Assembly: GCA_003480725.1 (NCBI GenBank)
Contig: QUJQ01000012.1
Span: 1 to 64,000, forward strand
Length of the DNA: 64,000 nucleotides
Source: Clostridiaceae bacterium AM27-36LB
GTDB taxonomy: Bacteria > Bacillota > Clostridia > Lachnospirales > Lachnospiraceae
Reading direction: 5' to 3'
Of the stretch, positions 1 to 8,616 are shown piece by piece; the stretch's first letter is position 1; each line of letters opens with the position of its first letter. Below the pieces are notes generated by a model. That model saw nothing but the letters and a program-made list of their open reading frames with translations, had not been told where the DNA came from and did no database searches. A program made the position numbers and the translations under genes.

Positions 1-29
1 GATAGGTTTAAAAAAGATGGATTTAGTAT

Positions 30-58
30 TTGACTGTATGCAGTTTTGAAGGTATAAT
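30..58 (+). promoter_or_regulatory. Promoter of the tRNA cluster
   Basis: A -35 box TTGACT (30-35) and a perfect -10 box TATAAT (53-58) are separated by 17 bases, ending 10 bases before the first tRNA. This is a near-consensus vegetative promoter, as expected for a stable RNA operon. No other strong promoter is seen between the six tRNAs, so they are probably cotranscribed. Confidence 0.8.
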
Positions 59-68
59 ATCTTCTGAT

Positions 69-142
69 GGCCCGGTGGCTCAGCTGGTTAGAGCGCCGCC
101 CTGTCACGGCGGAGGTCGTGGGTTCGAACCCCATCCGGGTCG
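69..142 (+). tRNA. tRNA-Asp (GTC)
   Basis: Cloverleaf with a seven-base acceptor stem (GGCCCGG with CCGGGTC, one G-U), anticodon loop CTGTCAC giving anticodon GTC, and T-arm GGTTCGAACC. Discriminator is G, normal for tRNA-Asp. The CCA end is not encoded. Confidence 0.95.
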
Positions 143-177
143 CTGAAGCTGAAAAGTTTCAAAACAATTTAATAAAT

Positions 178-250
178 GGGATCTTAGCTCAGCTGGGAGA
201 GCATCTGCCTTACAAGCAGAGGGTCATAGGTTCGAGCCCTATAGGTCCCA
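178..250 (+). tRNA. tRNA-Val (TAC)
   Basis: Acceptor stem GGGATCT with AGGTCCC (one T-G pair), anticodon loop CTTACAA with anticodon TAC, T-loop TTCGAGC and discriminator A. CCA is not encoded. It lies 35 bases after tRNA-Asp. Confidence 0.95.
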
Positions 251-254
251 TTAT

Positions 255-336
255 GGATGGATTCCCGAGTGGCCAAAGGGGACAGACTGTAAATCTGCTG
301 CAAATTGCTTCGGTGGTTCGAATCCACCTCCATCCA
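255..336 (+). tRNA. tRNA-Tyr (GTA)
   Basis: Class II tRNA of 82 bases with a long variable arm, as expected for bacterial tRNA-Tyr. The acceptor stem is GGATGGA with TCCATCC, the anticodon loop CTGTAAA gives GTA, and the discriminator is A. It is only four bases from tRNA-Val. Confidence 0.95.
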
Positions 337-381
337 TTGTAGATAAGATATTTATCCACAGTATCAACAAGTTAATAACGT

Positions 382-455
<74 letters not shown>

Positions 456-478
456 CTCGAGTAATAATTTACTCAAAT

Positions 479-551
<73 letters not shown>

Positions 552-585
552 CTTTGTATGTAAGAGTAATCTTGCTGCAAAGAAT

Positions 586-658
586 GGGGTATTAGCTCAG
601 TCGGTAGAGCACTTGACTTTTAATCAAGTTGTCCGGGGTTCGAATCCCCGATGCCTCA
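586..658 (+). tRNA. tRNA-Lys (TTT)
   Basis: Acceptor stem GGGGTAT with ATGCCTC (two wobble pairs), anticodon loop CTTTTAA giving TTT, T-arm GGGGTTCGAATCCCC, discriminator A. Last tRNA of the cluster, followed directly by a terminator. Confidence 0.94.
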
Positions 659-666
659 TGGATATG

Positions 667-704
667 AATCGCCATTTAACATTGCGTTAGGTGGCGATTT
701 TTTT
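667..704 (+). terminator. Rho-independent terminator of the tRNA cluster
   Basis: The arms AATCGCCA (667-674) and TGGCGATT (692-699) pair perfectly and the second arm runs into a T-tract. It ends tRNA transcription nine bases after tRNA-Lys. Confidence 0.85.
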
Positions 705-748
705 ATTTCCAAAAATCTTATTTTTACCTTAACAAACGGGCTGAAAGG

Positions 749-777
749 GTGACAAAATCAGCAAAATAGGGTAGAAT
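749..777 (+). promoter_or_regulatory. Promoter upstream of the cytidylate-kinase-like gene
   Basis: GTGACA (749-754) and TAGAAT (772-777) with 17-base spacing. It probably starts the transcript that reaches through the glycosyltransferase and aminosugar genes, since gaps downstream are short up to about 9210. Confidence 0.5.
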
Positions 778-812
778 AGAACTATCTTTAGACTCAGGGA
801 GGTAAGGATCAT

Positions 813-1430
813 ATGAAAAAAAAGATAGTTACCATTAGCAGACAGTACGGAAGTGGTGGAAGATATATCGGAGAGAACCTGGCAAAAGCAATGGGTGTTC
901 CGTGTTACGATGAGAAGCTGATCGATATGGTTGCAAAGGAAAGTGGATTTGCACAGAGTTTTGTAGCTGAGAAAGGTGAGAGAATGACAGGCAGTCTGTT
1001 ATTTAATATCGCCAGCAGTCTTTCATTTGCCAATAATGTATTTTCAACCAACAATGGTGTGACATTGCAGGATGAGATCTATTTTACACAGAATCGGATT
1101 ATCAAAGAACTGGCTGATAAAGGACCATGTGTGATCGTTGGAAGATGTGCAGATTACATTTTAAGAGAGAGAGAAGACTGTCTTAATGTATTTATTTTTG
1201 CAGATAATGAGAGCAAGATCGAACGTGCAGAGAAATACTTTAACATTACCAGAGAGGAAGCACCGGCAGTCTTAAAGAAAAAGGATAAAGCCCGTGCAAA
1301 TCATTATAAATATTATACAGATCAGGAATGGGGCATGGCTTCCAATTATGATCTGTGTCTGAACAGCGGTCTGATCGGTATAGAGGGTTGTGTAAAAGCA
1401 ATTCAGCAGGTACTGGAGCTGACTGAATAG
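813..1430 (+). CDS. Cytidylate kinase-like family protein
   Basis: 205 residues. The N-terminus KKKIVTISRQYGSGG carries a P-loop-like glycine-rich stretch in which GSGGRY replaces the usual GKS/T, followed by CYDEKLIDMVA, a pattern of the cytidylate-kinase-like family that is common in Clostridia. The family resembles nucleoside monophosphate kinases, but its substrate is mostly untested. The strong site GGGAGG lies about 10 bases before the ATG. A promoter is directly upstream and a GT-C glycosyltransferase gene starts 17 bases after the stop, so it may head that operon. I see no canonical CMP-kinase features that would support naming it cmk. Confidence 0.8.
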   Translation: MKKKIVTISRQYGSGGRYIGENLAKAMGVPCYDEKLIDMVAKESGFAQSFVAEKGERMTGSLLFNIASSLSFANNVFSTNNGVTLQDEIYFTQNRIIKELADKGPCVIVGRCADYILREREDCLNVFIFADNESKIERAEKYFNITREEAPAVLKKKDKARANHYKYYTDQEWGMASNYDLCLNSGLIGIEGCVKAIQQVLELTE

Positions 1431-1447
1431 TGGAAAGGATTTCCTGA

Positions 1448-3214
1448 ATGGGGCATAATATCCATATAAAAAAGGAAACTGCAATCTATGCAGTCTGTCT
1501 GGCAGTTTTATTCTGCCTGTTTGCATGGAGACAGTTCTTTGGATTCAATAAAAATGATGAGATTTTTTACATCAGCACGGTGTATCGTTTTTTCCAGGGG
1601 GATGCCATGCTGGTGGACGAGTGGAATAATGTGCAGTTATTTGCATTGATTACCTATCCAATCTTCTGGCTGATCCGTCTGGTTCATAATTCCAACGAAG
1701 GAATTATACTGATCTTTCGAATGGCATATCTGGTATTTCAGGCACTGGTGTCTGTGTGGTGTTTCTGCAGACTGAAGCGATTTGGTTGGATTCGTATCCT
1801 TCCGGCATTATTCTATTTTGTGACAACGCCGTATAATATTAACAGCATGTCGTATAATACACTGGCATTTGGTTTTGTGCTGTTGGTGTTGGTGACATTG
1901 GCAGGCAGTGAGAATCTGTCTGCGCCCATGTGTATTCTGTGCGGAATGTTTACCGCAGGAGCTGTGCTGGCAAATCCGTATGTAGTGATTCTGTTTTTAC
2001 TGTATGGAGTGATCTGTGTGGGTTCTGCAGTCTGGAGTCATTACACAAAGAATAATTGGAAGCAGTGTCAGCAGAGGATTCCCGATGCGCTGAAGATCAG
2101 AACCTACTTTTTTATGGGTGTAGGAGCATTTCTGATTCTTTTAGTGTTTGTCTGGTTCGTATTTTCCAGAGGAACCCTGGATGAGATCCTGGAATGTTTT
2201 GAATATATTGTGATGGATACAGAGCGGCAGAAGTCGTTCTGGGAGAAGCTGGCGAAATACTTTATCCGGATCCATCGGTATTATACAGGGCTGGTTTATC
2301 TGACAGCTATTCTGTCGGTTGTACATCTGATTGCCAGGAAAGCCGGAAAAGAGGTCTCTGGAGCGCTTTATATGATCGCAGAGGCAGTTGCAGCCGGTGG
2401 ATACATTATTTATTATGGATTCTGCTGGGAGATGGTCGGTATCAACTATATGCTGGTTCCGCTGACCTTTGTAGGATTGCTGGCATATGTAACATCAGAA
2501 AAGAAAGACCGCTATGTGTTCTACGGGTGGTTTCTGCCAGGTGTGTTCTATACTTTACTGGCGCATTTTGCAACCAATACAGGAATCCTGACCATGTCAG
2601 CATCCTGTATGATTCCATCAGCGGCATCACTGGTGCTGATCGGACAGCATATGCAGGCAGCTAAAGAGAGCTGGCCAGCAAAGCAGCCGAATGGATATGA
2701 TACAGCTTTGATGCAAGAATCACATAAATATAGTGCTGTATGTGGAACCGTACTGGCGGTACTGATCGCGGTACAGTTTGCAGGCGGGATCTGGCAGCGT
2801 GTGACTTATGTATGGGGAGATGAGAAGCTTCCAAAGCTGACAGTGGCAGCAGAAGAAGGTCCGTTAAAAGGAATTCATACCTCAGAAGAGAACAGTCTTC
2901 TTTATGAAGATGTAATGCAGGATATGGAAGACCTGCAGCTGACCAGAGAGGATAAATTATTTGTGGTGGGCATTGCACCGTGGATGTATCTTAATACAGA
3001 AGCAGAGTGTGCAGCCTATTCTACATGGGAAACACTGGAGACAGATCCGTTGATCTTCACATATTATGAGGTGAGATCGGAAAAACAGCCGACAGTGATC
3101 TATTGTTATGATTATGATAAAAGTATTCTTGATACAGAATTCGGGACTGCTTTTCTTAATAAAGGATATGAACCTATGATGATGAGACGCGGATTGGTAT
3201 TACTGCGTCGGTAA
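1448..3214 (+). CDS. Multi-pass membrane glycosyltransferase, GT-C type
   Basis: 588 residues with about ten to twelve hydrophobic segments from residue 9 to about 440 and a soluble C-terminal domain. The first loop contains NKNDEIFYISTVYRFFQGD, an acidic Asp-Glu pair just after the first membrane helix, as in GT-C enzymes that take sugars from polyprenyl-phosphate carriers (GT39/ArnT-like, GT83). Such enzymes transfer a sugar to an acceptor on the outer membrane face. The downstream genes could make, load and flip the carrier-linked sugar. The acceptor is unknown. The start ATG at 1448 has AGGA eight bases upstream. Confidence 0.7.
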   Translation: MGHNIHIKKETAIYAVCLAVLFCLFAWRQFFGFNKNDEIFYISTVYRFFQGDAMLVDEWNNVQLFALITYPIFWLIRLVHNSNEGIILIFRMAYLVFQALVSVWCFCRLKRFGWIRILPALFYFVTTPYNINSMSYNTLAFGFVLLVLVTLAGSENLSAPMCILCGMFTAGAVLANPYVVILFLLYGVICVGSAVWSHYTKNNWKQCQQRIPDALKIRTYFFMGVGAFLILLVFVWFVFSRGTLDEILECFEYIVMDTERQKSFWEKLAKYFIRIHRYYTGLVYLTAILSVVHLIARKAGKEVSGALYMIAEAVAAGGYIIYYGFCWEMVGINYMLVPLTFVGLLAYVTSEKKDRYVFYGWFLPGVFYTLLAHFATNTGILTMSASCMIPSAASLVLIGQHMQAAKESWPAKQPNGYDTALMQESHKYSAVCGTVLAVLIAVQFAGGIWQRVTYVWGDEKLPKLTVAAEEGPLKGIHTSEENSLLYEDVMQDMEDLQLTREDKLFVVGIAPWMYLNTEAECAAYSTWETLETDPLIFTYYEVRSEKQPTVIYCYDYDKSILDTEFGTAFLNKGYEPMMMRRGLVLLRR

Positions 3215-3224
3215 GGAGAAGAAA

Positions 3225-4355
3225 ATGATTGATTTTAATGTACCGCCCTATGTGGGAACTGAACTGAAATATGTGGCAGAAGCAGTAGAGAAGAATCATA
3301 AGATCTGTGGTGATGGACCATTTACCAAACGCTGCAATGCATGGCTGGAGGAGAAGACAGGGACGTCAAAAGCGCTTCTGACGACTTCCTGCACACATGC
3401 CACCGAGATGGCAGCACTGCTGGCTGATATCAAAGAAGGGGATGAGGTGATCATGCCATCCTATACCTTCGTATCTACGGCAGATGCATTTGTACTTCGT
3501 GGAGCAGTTCCGGTATTTGTAGATATCCGTCCAGATACTATGAATATTGATGAAAATAAGATCGAGGCAGCCATCACAGAGAAGACCAAAGCGATCGTGC
3601 CGGTTCATTATGCCGGTGTGAGCTGCGAGATGGATAAGATCATGGAGCTGGCGAAAAAATATAATCTGATCGTCATTGAAGATGCAGCTCAGGGAATCTT
3701 AAGTACTTATAGAGGAAAAGCTCTGGGAACCATCGGTGATTATGGATGTCTCTCTTTCCATGAGACCAAGAATTACAGTATGGGTGAAGGCGGTGCACTG
3801 CTGATCAAGAATCCAGAAGATGTGGAGCGGGCAGAGATCATCCGTGAAAAGGGAACCAATCGTGCGAAATTCTTCCGCGGTCAGATCGATAAATACACTT
3901 GGGTAGATGCAGGTTCTTCCTATCTGCCGGGTGACATGAATGCTGCCTATCTGATGGCACAGTTAGATGCGGCTGATATGATCTTTGATGATCGTATGAA
4001 TAGCTGGAATCTCTATTATGAACTGCTGAAGCCACTGGCAGATGCAGGTAAGATCGAGCTTCCGCATATTCCGGAGCATTGTACGCACAATGCCCATATG
4101 TTCTATATCAAAGCAAAGGATCTGGAAGAGCGTACAGCACTGATCAGTTATCTGAAGGAGCATGAAGTACAGGCTGTCTTCCATTATATTCCGCTGCACA
4201 GCGCACCGGCTGGACAGAAATTTGGAAGGTTCCATGGAGAAGATGTCTATACTACCAAAGAGAGCGAGCGTCTGGCAAGACTTCCGCTGTTCTATGGTCT
4301 GAAGGAAGAGCAGGTTCGTTATATTGCAGAGCAGGTGCTCAATTTCTATAAATAA
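3225..4355 (+). CDS. rffA: dTDP-4-amino-4,6-dideoxygalactose transaminase (WecE/RffA)
   Basis: 376 residues, the usual family length. PLP-dependent DegT/DnrJ/EryC1/StrS aminotransferase that puts an amino group on C4 of a dTDP-4-keto-6-deoxyhexose, normally with glutamate as donor. It matches the E. coli enzyme closely along its length as I recall it: FNVPPYVGTEL at the start, PSYTFVSTADAFVLRGAVPV, HYAGVSCEMD, the PLP-lysine segment SFHETKNYSMGEGG, and FHYIPLHSAPAGQKFG near the end. SD GGAGAAG lies before the ATG. It is 10 bases after the GT-C gene and 16 bases before an ATP-grasp gene. No dTDP-sugar synthesis genes (rmlA/rmlB) are in the window, so the substrate must be made elsewhere. Confidence 0.92.
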   Translation: MIDFNVPPYVGTELKYVAEAVEKNHKICGDGPFTKRCNAWLEEKTGTSKALLTTSCTHATEMAALLADIKEGDEVIMPSYTFVSTADAFVLRGAVPVFVDIRPDTMNIDENKIEAAITEKTKAIVPVHYAGVSCEMDKIMELAKKYNLIVIEDAAQGILSTYRGKALGTIGDYGCLSFHETKNYSMGEGGALLIKNPEDVERAEIIREKGTNRAKFFRGQIDKYTWVDAGSSYLPGDMNAAYLMAQLDAADMIFDDRMNSWNLYYELLKPLADAGKIELPHIPEHCTHNAHMFYIKAKDLEERTALISYLKEHEVQAVFHYIPLHSAPAGQKFGRFHGEDVYTTKESERLARLPLFYGLKEEQVRYIAEQVLNFYK

Positions 4356-4371
4356 TAATACGAGGCAGTAT

Positions 4372-5481
4372 ATGAAAAAAATAGTTATTATTGGAGCAAA
4401 TGATTTTCAGAATCAGCTGATCCTGAAAGCAAAGGAGATGGGATTCGAGACCCATGTATTTGCATGGCAGGATGGTTCCATCGGCGAGCGGACCGCGGAC
4501 CATTTTTATCCGGTCAGCATTGTGGAGATTGACAAGATCCTGGAAAAATGCAGAGAGATCAAACCGGATGCAGTGGCAACCATCGCATCGGATCTTGCGA
4601 ATATTACCGTCAGCAAGGTGGCAGCAGGCTTAGGACTTTCGGGAAATACACCGGAATGCATTGAACTGTCCACGAATAAATATGCTATGAGAAGCGCATT
4701 TCTGAAAGCGGGACTTCCCACACCGAAATTCTACAAGGTGGATCGGGTGATACCGGAACTGATGGAAATGGAGCTTCCGGTTATTGTAAAACCAACAGAC
4801 CGTTCTGGAAGTAGAGCGATTACCAAGATCACCTCTTATGACCAGCTGGAAGAAGCGATCAAAGAAGCAGTGGAGCAGTCTTTTGAGAAGAAAGCCATTG
4901 TGGAAGAATATATTGAGGGAGATGAGTACAGTTATGAGACCATCTCTTATCATGGAACACATACCAATCTGGCAGTGACGAAGAAATACACTACAGGTGC
5001 TCCGCATTTTATTGAGACCGGACATGTACAGCCCAGTGGTCTGTCAGAAGAGATGCTTAAAAAGGTTCGTTCTGTCATGTATCCGGCGCTGGATGCGCTA
5101 AAGATCACAGACGGTGCTTCTCATGGAGAATTTCGGATCACACCGGAGGGAGAAGTGCGGATCATAGAGATCGGTTCCCGCATGGGTGGAGACTGTATCG
5201 GTTCTGATCTGGTGCCGCTGTCCACCGGTTATGATTTTATGGAAATGATCGTAGATGTGGCATGTGGCAAAGCACCGAAGATCGTGCCAAAGACTGGTCC
5301 GAAAGAAGCACGGATCCGTTTCCTCTTCACGATGGATGATGTGGAAGAGATGAAACAGTATGAGAAAGAACATCCGGAGGAGATCTACCGGATCAGTGAG
5401 CTGGATCTGTCCCATCTGGGGCATGTATCTGACAGCTCCACCAGACTGGGATATTATATTACAGTCAAAGAATTGAGTTAG
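4372..5481 (+). CDS. ATP-grasp ligase of unknown substrate
   Basis: 369 residues. The N-terminal Rossmann-like part (KKIVIIGANDFQNQLILKA) is followed by an ATP-grasp fold: LPVIVKPTDRSGSRAI for nucleotide binding, VEEYIEGDEYSYE, and the metal-binding end EVRIIEIGSRMGGD. Such enzymes join a carboxylate to an amine through an acyl-phosphate. Placed right after a sugar 4-aminotransferase, it may acylate the new amino group with an amino acid or other acid; this is inference. The start at 4372 is chosen over an in-frame ATG at 4324 because it follows the rffA stop, has CGAGG upstream and begins the conserved domain. Confidence 0.75.
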   Translation: MKKIVIIGANDFQNQLILKAKEMGFETHVFAWQDGSIGERTADHFYPVSIVEIDKILEKCREIKPDAVATIASDLANITVSKVAAGLGLSGNTPECIELSTNKYAMRSAFLKAGLPTPKFYKVDRVIPELMEMELPVIVKPTDRSGSRAITKITSYDQLEEAIKEAVEQSFEKKAIVEEYIEGDEYSYETISYHGTHTNLAVTKKYTTGAPHFIETGHVQPSGLSEEMLKKVRSVMYPALDALKITDGASHGEFRITPEGEVRIIEIGSRMGGDCIGSDLVPLSTGYDFMEMIVDVACGKAPKIVPKTGPKEARIRFLFTMDDVEEMKQYEKEHPEEIYRISELDLSHLGHVSDSSTRLGYYITVKELS

Positions 5482-5495
5482 AAAAGAGGAGCAGA

Positions 5496-6485
5496 ATGCT
5501 TTATTCGGTAGTTATTCCCTGTTATCGTTCAGATCAGACCATTGAGCATGTGGTGGATCAGACCAGAGAAGAGATGGTAAGACTTGGCAGGGCAAATGTG
5601 GAATTTGTACTGGTCAATGATTGTTCTCCCGATGGGGGAAAGACGATACAGGTGCTGCGGAAAATGGCAGCAGAACATCGGGATGTGAAGGTCATCGATC
5701 TTGCCAGAAATTCTGGTCAGCACAATGCACTGATGGCAGCTTTGCGTCATGCAGATGGAGACGTGATCATCGGAATGGATGATGATGGACAGACCCATCC
5801 GTCTCAGCTGGGCAAGCTGTTCGAGACCTTTGAGCAGGGCTATGATCTGGTCTATGGCTATTACCCGGAGAAAAAACATAACTGGTTTCGAAATCTGGGA
5901 AGTAAATTCAATGACCTGACGATCAATATGATGATCAACAAACCGAAGGATGTGCGGACTTCCAGCTATTTTTTAGTTCGGAAATTTGTAAGAGATTATG
6001 CGATCCAGTATAAGGGCTCCTATACGTATCTGTTGGGACTGTTTATGCGCTGCACACAGAATATTGCCAGCGTTCCGATCAAACATTTTGAAAGAGAGGT
6101 CGGGGAATCCGGTTATACACTGGGACAATTGATTCGCCTGTGGTCCAGCGTACTTGGATTTTCTGTAATTCCGCTGCGTATGGCATCTATTGCAGGATTT
6201 TTCTTTGCCGGTGTGGGCTTTGTCATGGCAATCGTGGTATTTTTAATGAAATTCATGCGGCCGGATATGTCTATGGGCTGGCCATCTCTGATGTGTGCCA
6301 TCACATTTTTCTTCGGACTGAACTTTATGTTCCTTGGCATGATCGGTGAGTATCTGGGAAGAATGTTCCTGGGAATGAACCGGGAGCCACAGTATGTCAT
6401 TAAAGCAATGTACAATGTATCTGCCAGCGCCGAGTGCGATGTGGATATAGACCGGGAAGTGAACCGGGGAGAGGAGATTTTCTGA
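5496..6485 (+). CDS. Polyprenyl-phosphate glycosyltransferase, GT2 (ArnC/DPM1-like)
   Basis: 329 residues. GT-A domain at residues 1-220 with VVIPCYRSDQTI, VNDCSPDGG and the metal-binding motif GMDDDGQTHPSQ. Two C-terminal membrane helices (about 228-255 and 265-290) end in GEYLGRMFLGMNREPQYVI, typical of ArnC/GtrB/YkoT-type enzymes that move a sugar from a nucleotide donor to undecaprenyl phosphate on the inner face. It follows the ATP-grasp gene by 14 bases and its TGA overlaps the next ATG. It probably loads the (acylated) aminosugar onto the lipid carrier; the sugar is inferred from context only. Confidence 0.82.
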   Translation: MLYSVVIPCYRSDQTIEHVVDQTREEMVRLGRANVEFVLVNDCSPDGGKTIQVLRKMAAEHRDVKVIDLARNSGQHNALMAALRHADGDVIIGMDDDGQTHPSQLGKLFETFEQGYDLVYGYYPEKKHNWFRNLGSKFNDLTINMMINKPKDVRTSSYFLVRKFVRDYAIQYKGSYTYLLGLFMRCTQNIASVPIKHFEREVGESGYTLGQLIRLWSSVLGFSVIPLRMASIAGFFFAGVGFVMAIVVFLMKFMRPDMSMGWPSLMCAITFFFGLNFMFLGMIGEYLGRMFLGMNREPQYVIKAMYNVSASAECDVDIDREVNRGEEIF

Positions 6486-6844
6486 TGCAGGAAGAGAAAA
6501 AACCATCCCGTGGCAAGGTCATGGGTCTTCTTGCCGTGTCATTGGTTATCCAGAGCTTAAGTTCTGTATTTATCAAATACGCTGGCACCTATGAGACCAT
6601 GTCCAAAGAATTTATCATCTTTTATGTGCTGGCAGTGGGATGCCTGGGTGTCTTTGCGATCATGTGGCAGTTTTTGCTGGAATGGCTGCCGCTTACCACT
6701 GCATATCTGCGGAAAGGAATCCTATATATTCTGATCCTGGCGTGGTCAGTCATATTGTTTGGAGAGAAAGTCACGATTCCGAATATTATCGGAAGCATCA
6801 TTATTATAGCGGGGATCAGTTTGCATGGAATGGATGAACATTAG
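6485..6844 (+). CDS. Small four-helix membrane protein, ArnE/SMR-EamA-like subunit 1
   Basis: 119 residues with four predicted membrane helices after a short charged N-terminus (MQEEKKPSRGK). The ending ILFGEKVTIPNIIGSIIIIAGI is the classic last-helix pattern of small multidrug resistance and EamA half-transporters. ATG at 6485 overlaps the preceding TGA (TGATG), so the pair is translationally coupled. An in-frame upstream start at 6434 would lie inside the GT2 gene and is rejected. Next to an ArnC-like enzyme it is probably one half of a lipid-linked sugar flippase, like ArnE with ArnF. Confidence 0.75.
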   Translation: MQEEKKPSRGKVMGLLAVSLVIQSLSSVFIKYAGTYETMSKEFIIFYVLAVGCLGVFAIMWQFLLEWLPLTTAYLRKGILYILILAWSVILFGEKVTIPNIIGSIIIIAGISLHGMDEH

Positions 6845-7169
6845 TTATATTCTGGCATTTCTGGCAGTGTTTGTGGCATCAGCATCACAGATTCTCCTGA
6901 AACAGTCAGCAGAGACAGAACATAAGAACATTATTACCAAATTTCTGAACTGGAGAGTGATCCTTGGATATGGACTGCTGTTCGGAACGACAGTTCTGAA
7001 TGTATTTGCCTATCGGGGAATCGAGCTGAAGGTAACACCCATGATCGAGGCTACCGGAATCATCTGGGTGACTCTTCTGGCGGCGAGTATCTTAGGGGAG
7101 CGTCCCACAAAGAGAACGATTCTTTCTATTGTGATCACAGTCATTGGTATCATCGTATTTTCGTTGTAG
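6825..7169 (+). CDS. Small four-helix membrane protein, ArnF/SMR-EamA-like subunit 2
   Basis: 114 residues, four helices, with QILLKQSAE in helix 1 and ILGERPTKRTILSIVITVIGIIVF at the end, again the SMR/EamA pattern. The frame overlaps the previous gene by 20 bases; an alternative ATG at 6834 would shorten it by three residues. Two unequal tandem subunits suggest an obligate heterodimer, as in ArnE/ArnF, which flips undecaprenyl-phosphate aminoarabinose in Gram-negatives. The substrate here is inferred to be the product of the upstream GT2 enzyme. Confidence 0.75.
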   Translation: MEWMNISYILAFLAVFVASASQILLKQSAETEHKNIITKFLNWRVILGYGLLFGTTVLNVFAYRGIELKVTPMIEATGIIWVTLLAASILGERPTKRTILSIVITVIGIIVFSL

Positions 7170-7173
7170 GTCT

Positions 7174-8613
7174 ATGAGTGAATTAGTAAAAACACTGAGA
7201 AATTATGCGGATTCTGACTATCTTCCCATGCATATGCCGGGTCACAAGAGAAGACTTGGTGCCGGGGAGATGGGCGATCCGTTTTTTATTGATATAACTG
7301 AAATTGAGGGCACTGACAATCTGCATCATGCGGAAGGAGTGCTGAAACATGTGCAGGAACAGGCGGCAGAGCTGTATCATTCAGAGGAGACGCATTATCT
7401 GGTAAATGGAAGTACCTGTGGAATACTGACGGCTATCAGCGGCTGTGTAAGCCGGGGAGGAACGATCCTGCTGGCAAGAAACAGCCATAAATCTGCTTAT
7501 CACGGTGTGATGCTTCGGGATCTTAACGTCAAATATCTTTATCCACAGTCCATGAGTGATCTGGGGATAAATGGAGCTATTGATCCGGCAGATGTGGAAA
7601 AGATGCTTGAGCAGGATCCTTCGATCCAGGCAGTGATGATCACTTCGCCTACTTATGACGGTGTGGTGTCTGATGTGCAAAAAATCGCAGAAATCACTCA
7701 CGAAAAAGGCATTCCGCTGATCGTGGATGAAGCGCATGGAGCGCATTTTCCATTTTCGGAGCAGTTTCCAGAGGATTCTGTGACAGCGGGAGCAGATGTG
7801 GTGATCCACAGCCTTCATAAGACGTTGCCATCGCTTACACAGACGGCGCTCATTCATTTTAATGGGAATCGGATCGACCGGGAGCGGCTTCGGTATTATC
7901 TGACAGTCTACCAGTCCAGCAGTCCTTCTTATATTCTGATGAGCAGTATGGACTTGTGCATGGACTGGGTGCGGGAACACAGACAGGCATTTGAGGATTT
8001 TTGCGGACGGTTAAAAGATTTCCGGGAAATGTTGGGATCCATGAAGCATCTGGAACTGCTGGAAGTGCCGGGGATGGACAGGAGTAAGATCCTGATCTCT
8101 GTACGACGTACTTCCATGAGCGGAGAAAACTTAAGCGACCGTCTGCGGCAGAACTATCATATTGAACTGGAGATGGCGGCGCTGACCTATGTGTGTGCGA
8201 TCACTACTGTGGCAGATGGTGAGGACGAACTGAAACGGTTCGGACAGGCACTGCTGGCGATTGATGCGGATCTGGGAACGAAAGCATCCAAGGTTCAGGA
8301 AAAGTCCAGACGGCTGTTGTCGCAGCAGGATCGAGTGATCTCCACAGAGCAGGTCATTTCCATGGGACAGGCGCAGGAGCAGCCGTCCATATGGATGTCA
8401 TTATATGAGGCAGAAGGTTCCATAAGTGCTGGTTTTGTGACGCCTTATCCACCGGGGATTCCGGTACTGACGCCGGGTGAACGGGTGAGCAGAGCGATCA
8501 TTGAACGGCTGGAAGCATGTGCTGCAGATGGTCTTGTGGTGGAAGGATTTAACGAGGGGGCAGTCAAGGTACTGTGTTCAGTGACTGCAAAAGCTATGAA
8601 TGAGAGAGGATAA
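7174..8613 (+). CDS. Orn/Lys/Arg decarboxylase family protein (YaaO/SpeA-like)
   Basis: 479 residues, the short form without the N-terminal wing domain of enterobacterial enzymes. Fold-type I PLP enzyme: MHMPGHKRR at the start, VNGSTCGIL, IPLIVDEAHGAHF with the PLP-ring aspartate, and the Schiff-base lysine in HSLHKTLPSLTQT. The end has TPYPPGIPVLTPGE, typical of the family. It would make a polyamine or cadaverine precursor by decarboxylating arginine, lysine or ornithine; which one cannot be told. Start at 7174 follows the previous stop by four bases. In B. subtilis yaaO sits in the same neighbourhood upstream of tmk and holB. Confidence 0.85.
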   Translation: MSELVKTLRNYADSDYLPMHMPGHKRRLGAGEMGDPFFIDITEIEGTDNLHHAEGVLKHVQEQAAELYHSEETHYLVNGSTCGILTAISGCVSRGGTILLARNSHKSAYHGVMLRDLNVKYLYPQSMSDLGINGAIDPADVEKMLEQDPSIQAVMITSPTYDGVVSDVQKIAEITHEKGIPLIVDEAHGAHFPFSEQFPEDSVTAGADVVIHSLHKTLPSLTQTALIHFNGNRIDRERLRYYLTVYQSSSPSYILMSSMDLCMDWVREHRQAFEDFCGRLKDFREMLGSMKHLELLEVPGMDRSKILISVRRTSMSGENLSDRLRQNYHIELEMAALTYVCAITTVADGEDELKRFGQALLAIDADLGTKASKVQEKSRRLLSQQDRVISTEQVISMGQAQEQPSIWMSLYEAEGSISAGFVTPYPPGIPVLTPGERVSRAIIERLEACAADGLVVEGFNEGAVKVLCSVTAKAMNERG

Positions 8614-8616
8614 CAA

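Noticed and set aside
67..342. 91-codon open frame across three tRNA genes
   Set aside because: It is a translation of tRNA-Asp, tRNA-Val and tRNA-Tyr, a known artefact; no Shine-Dalgarno.
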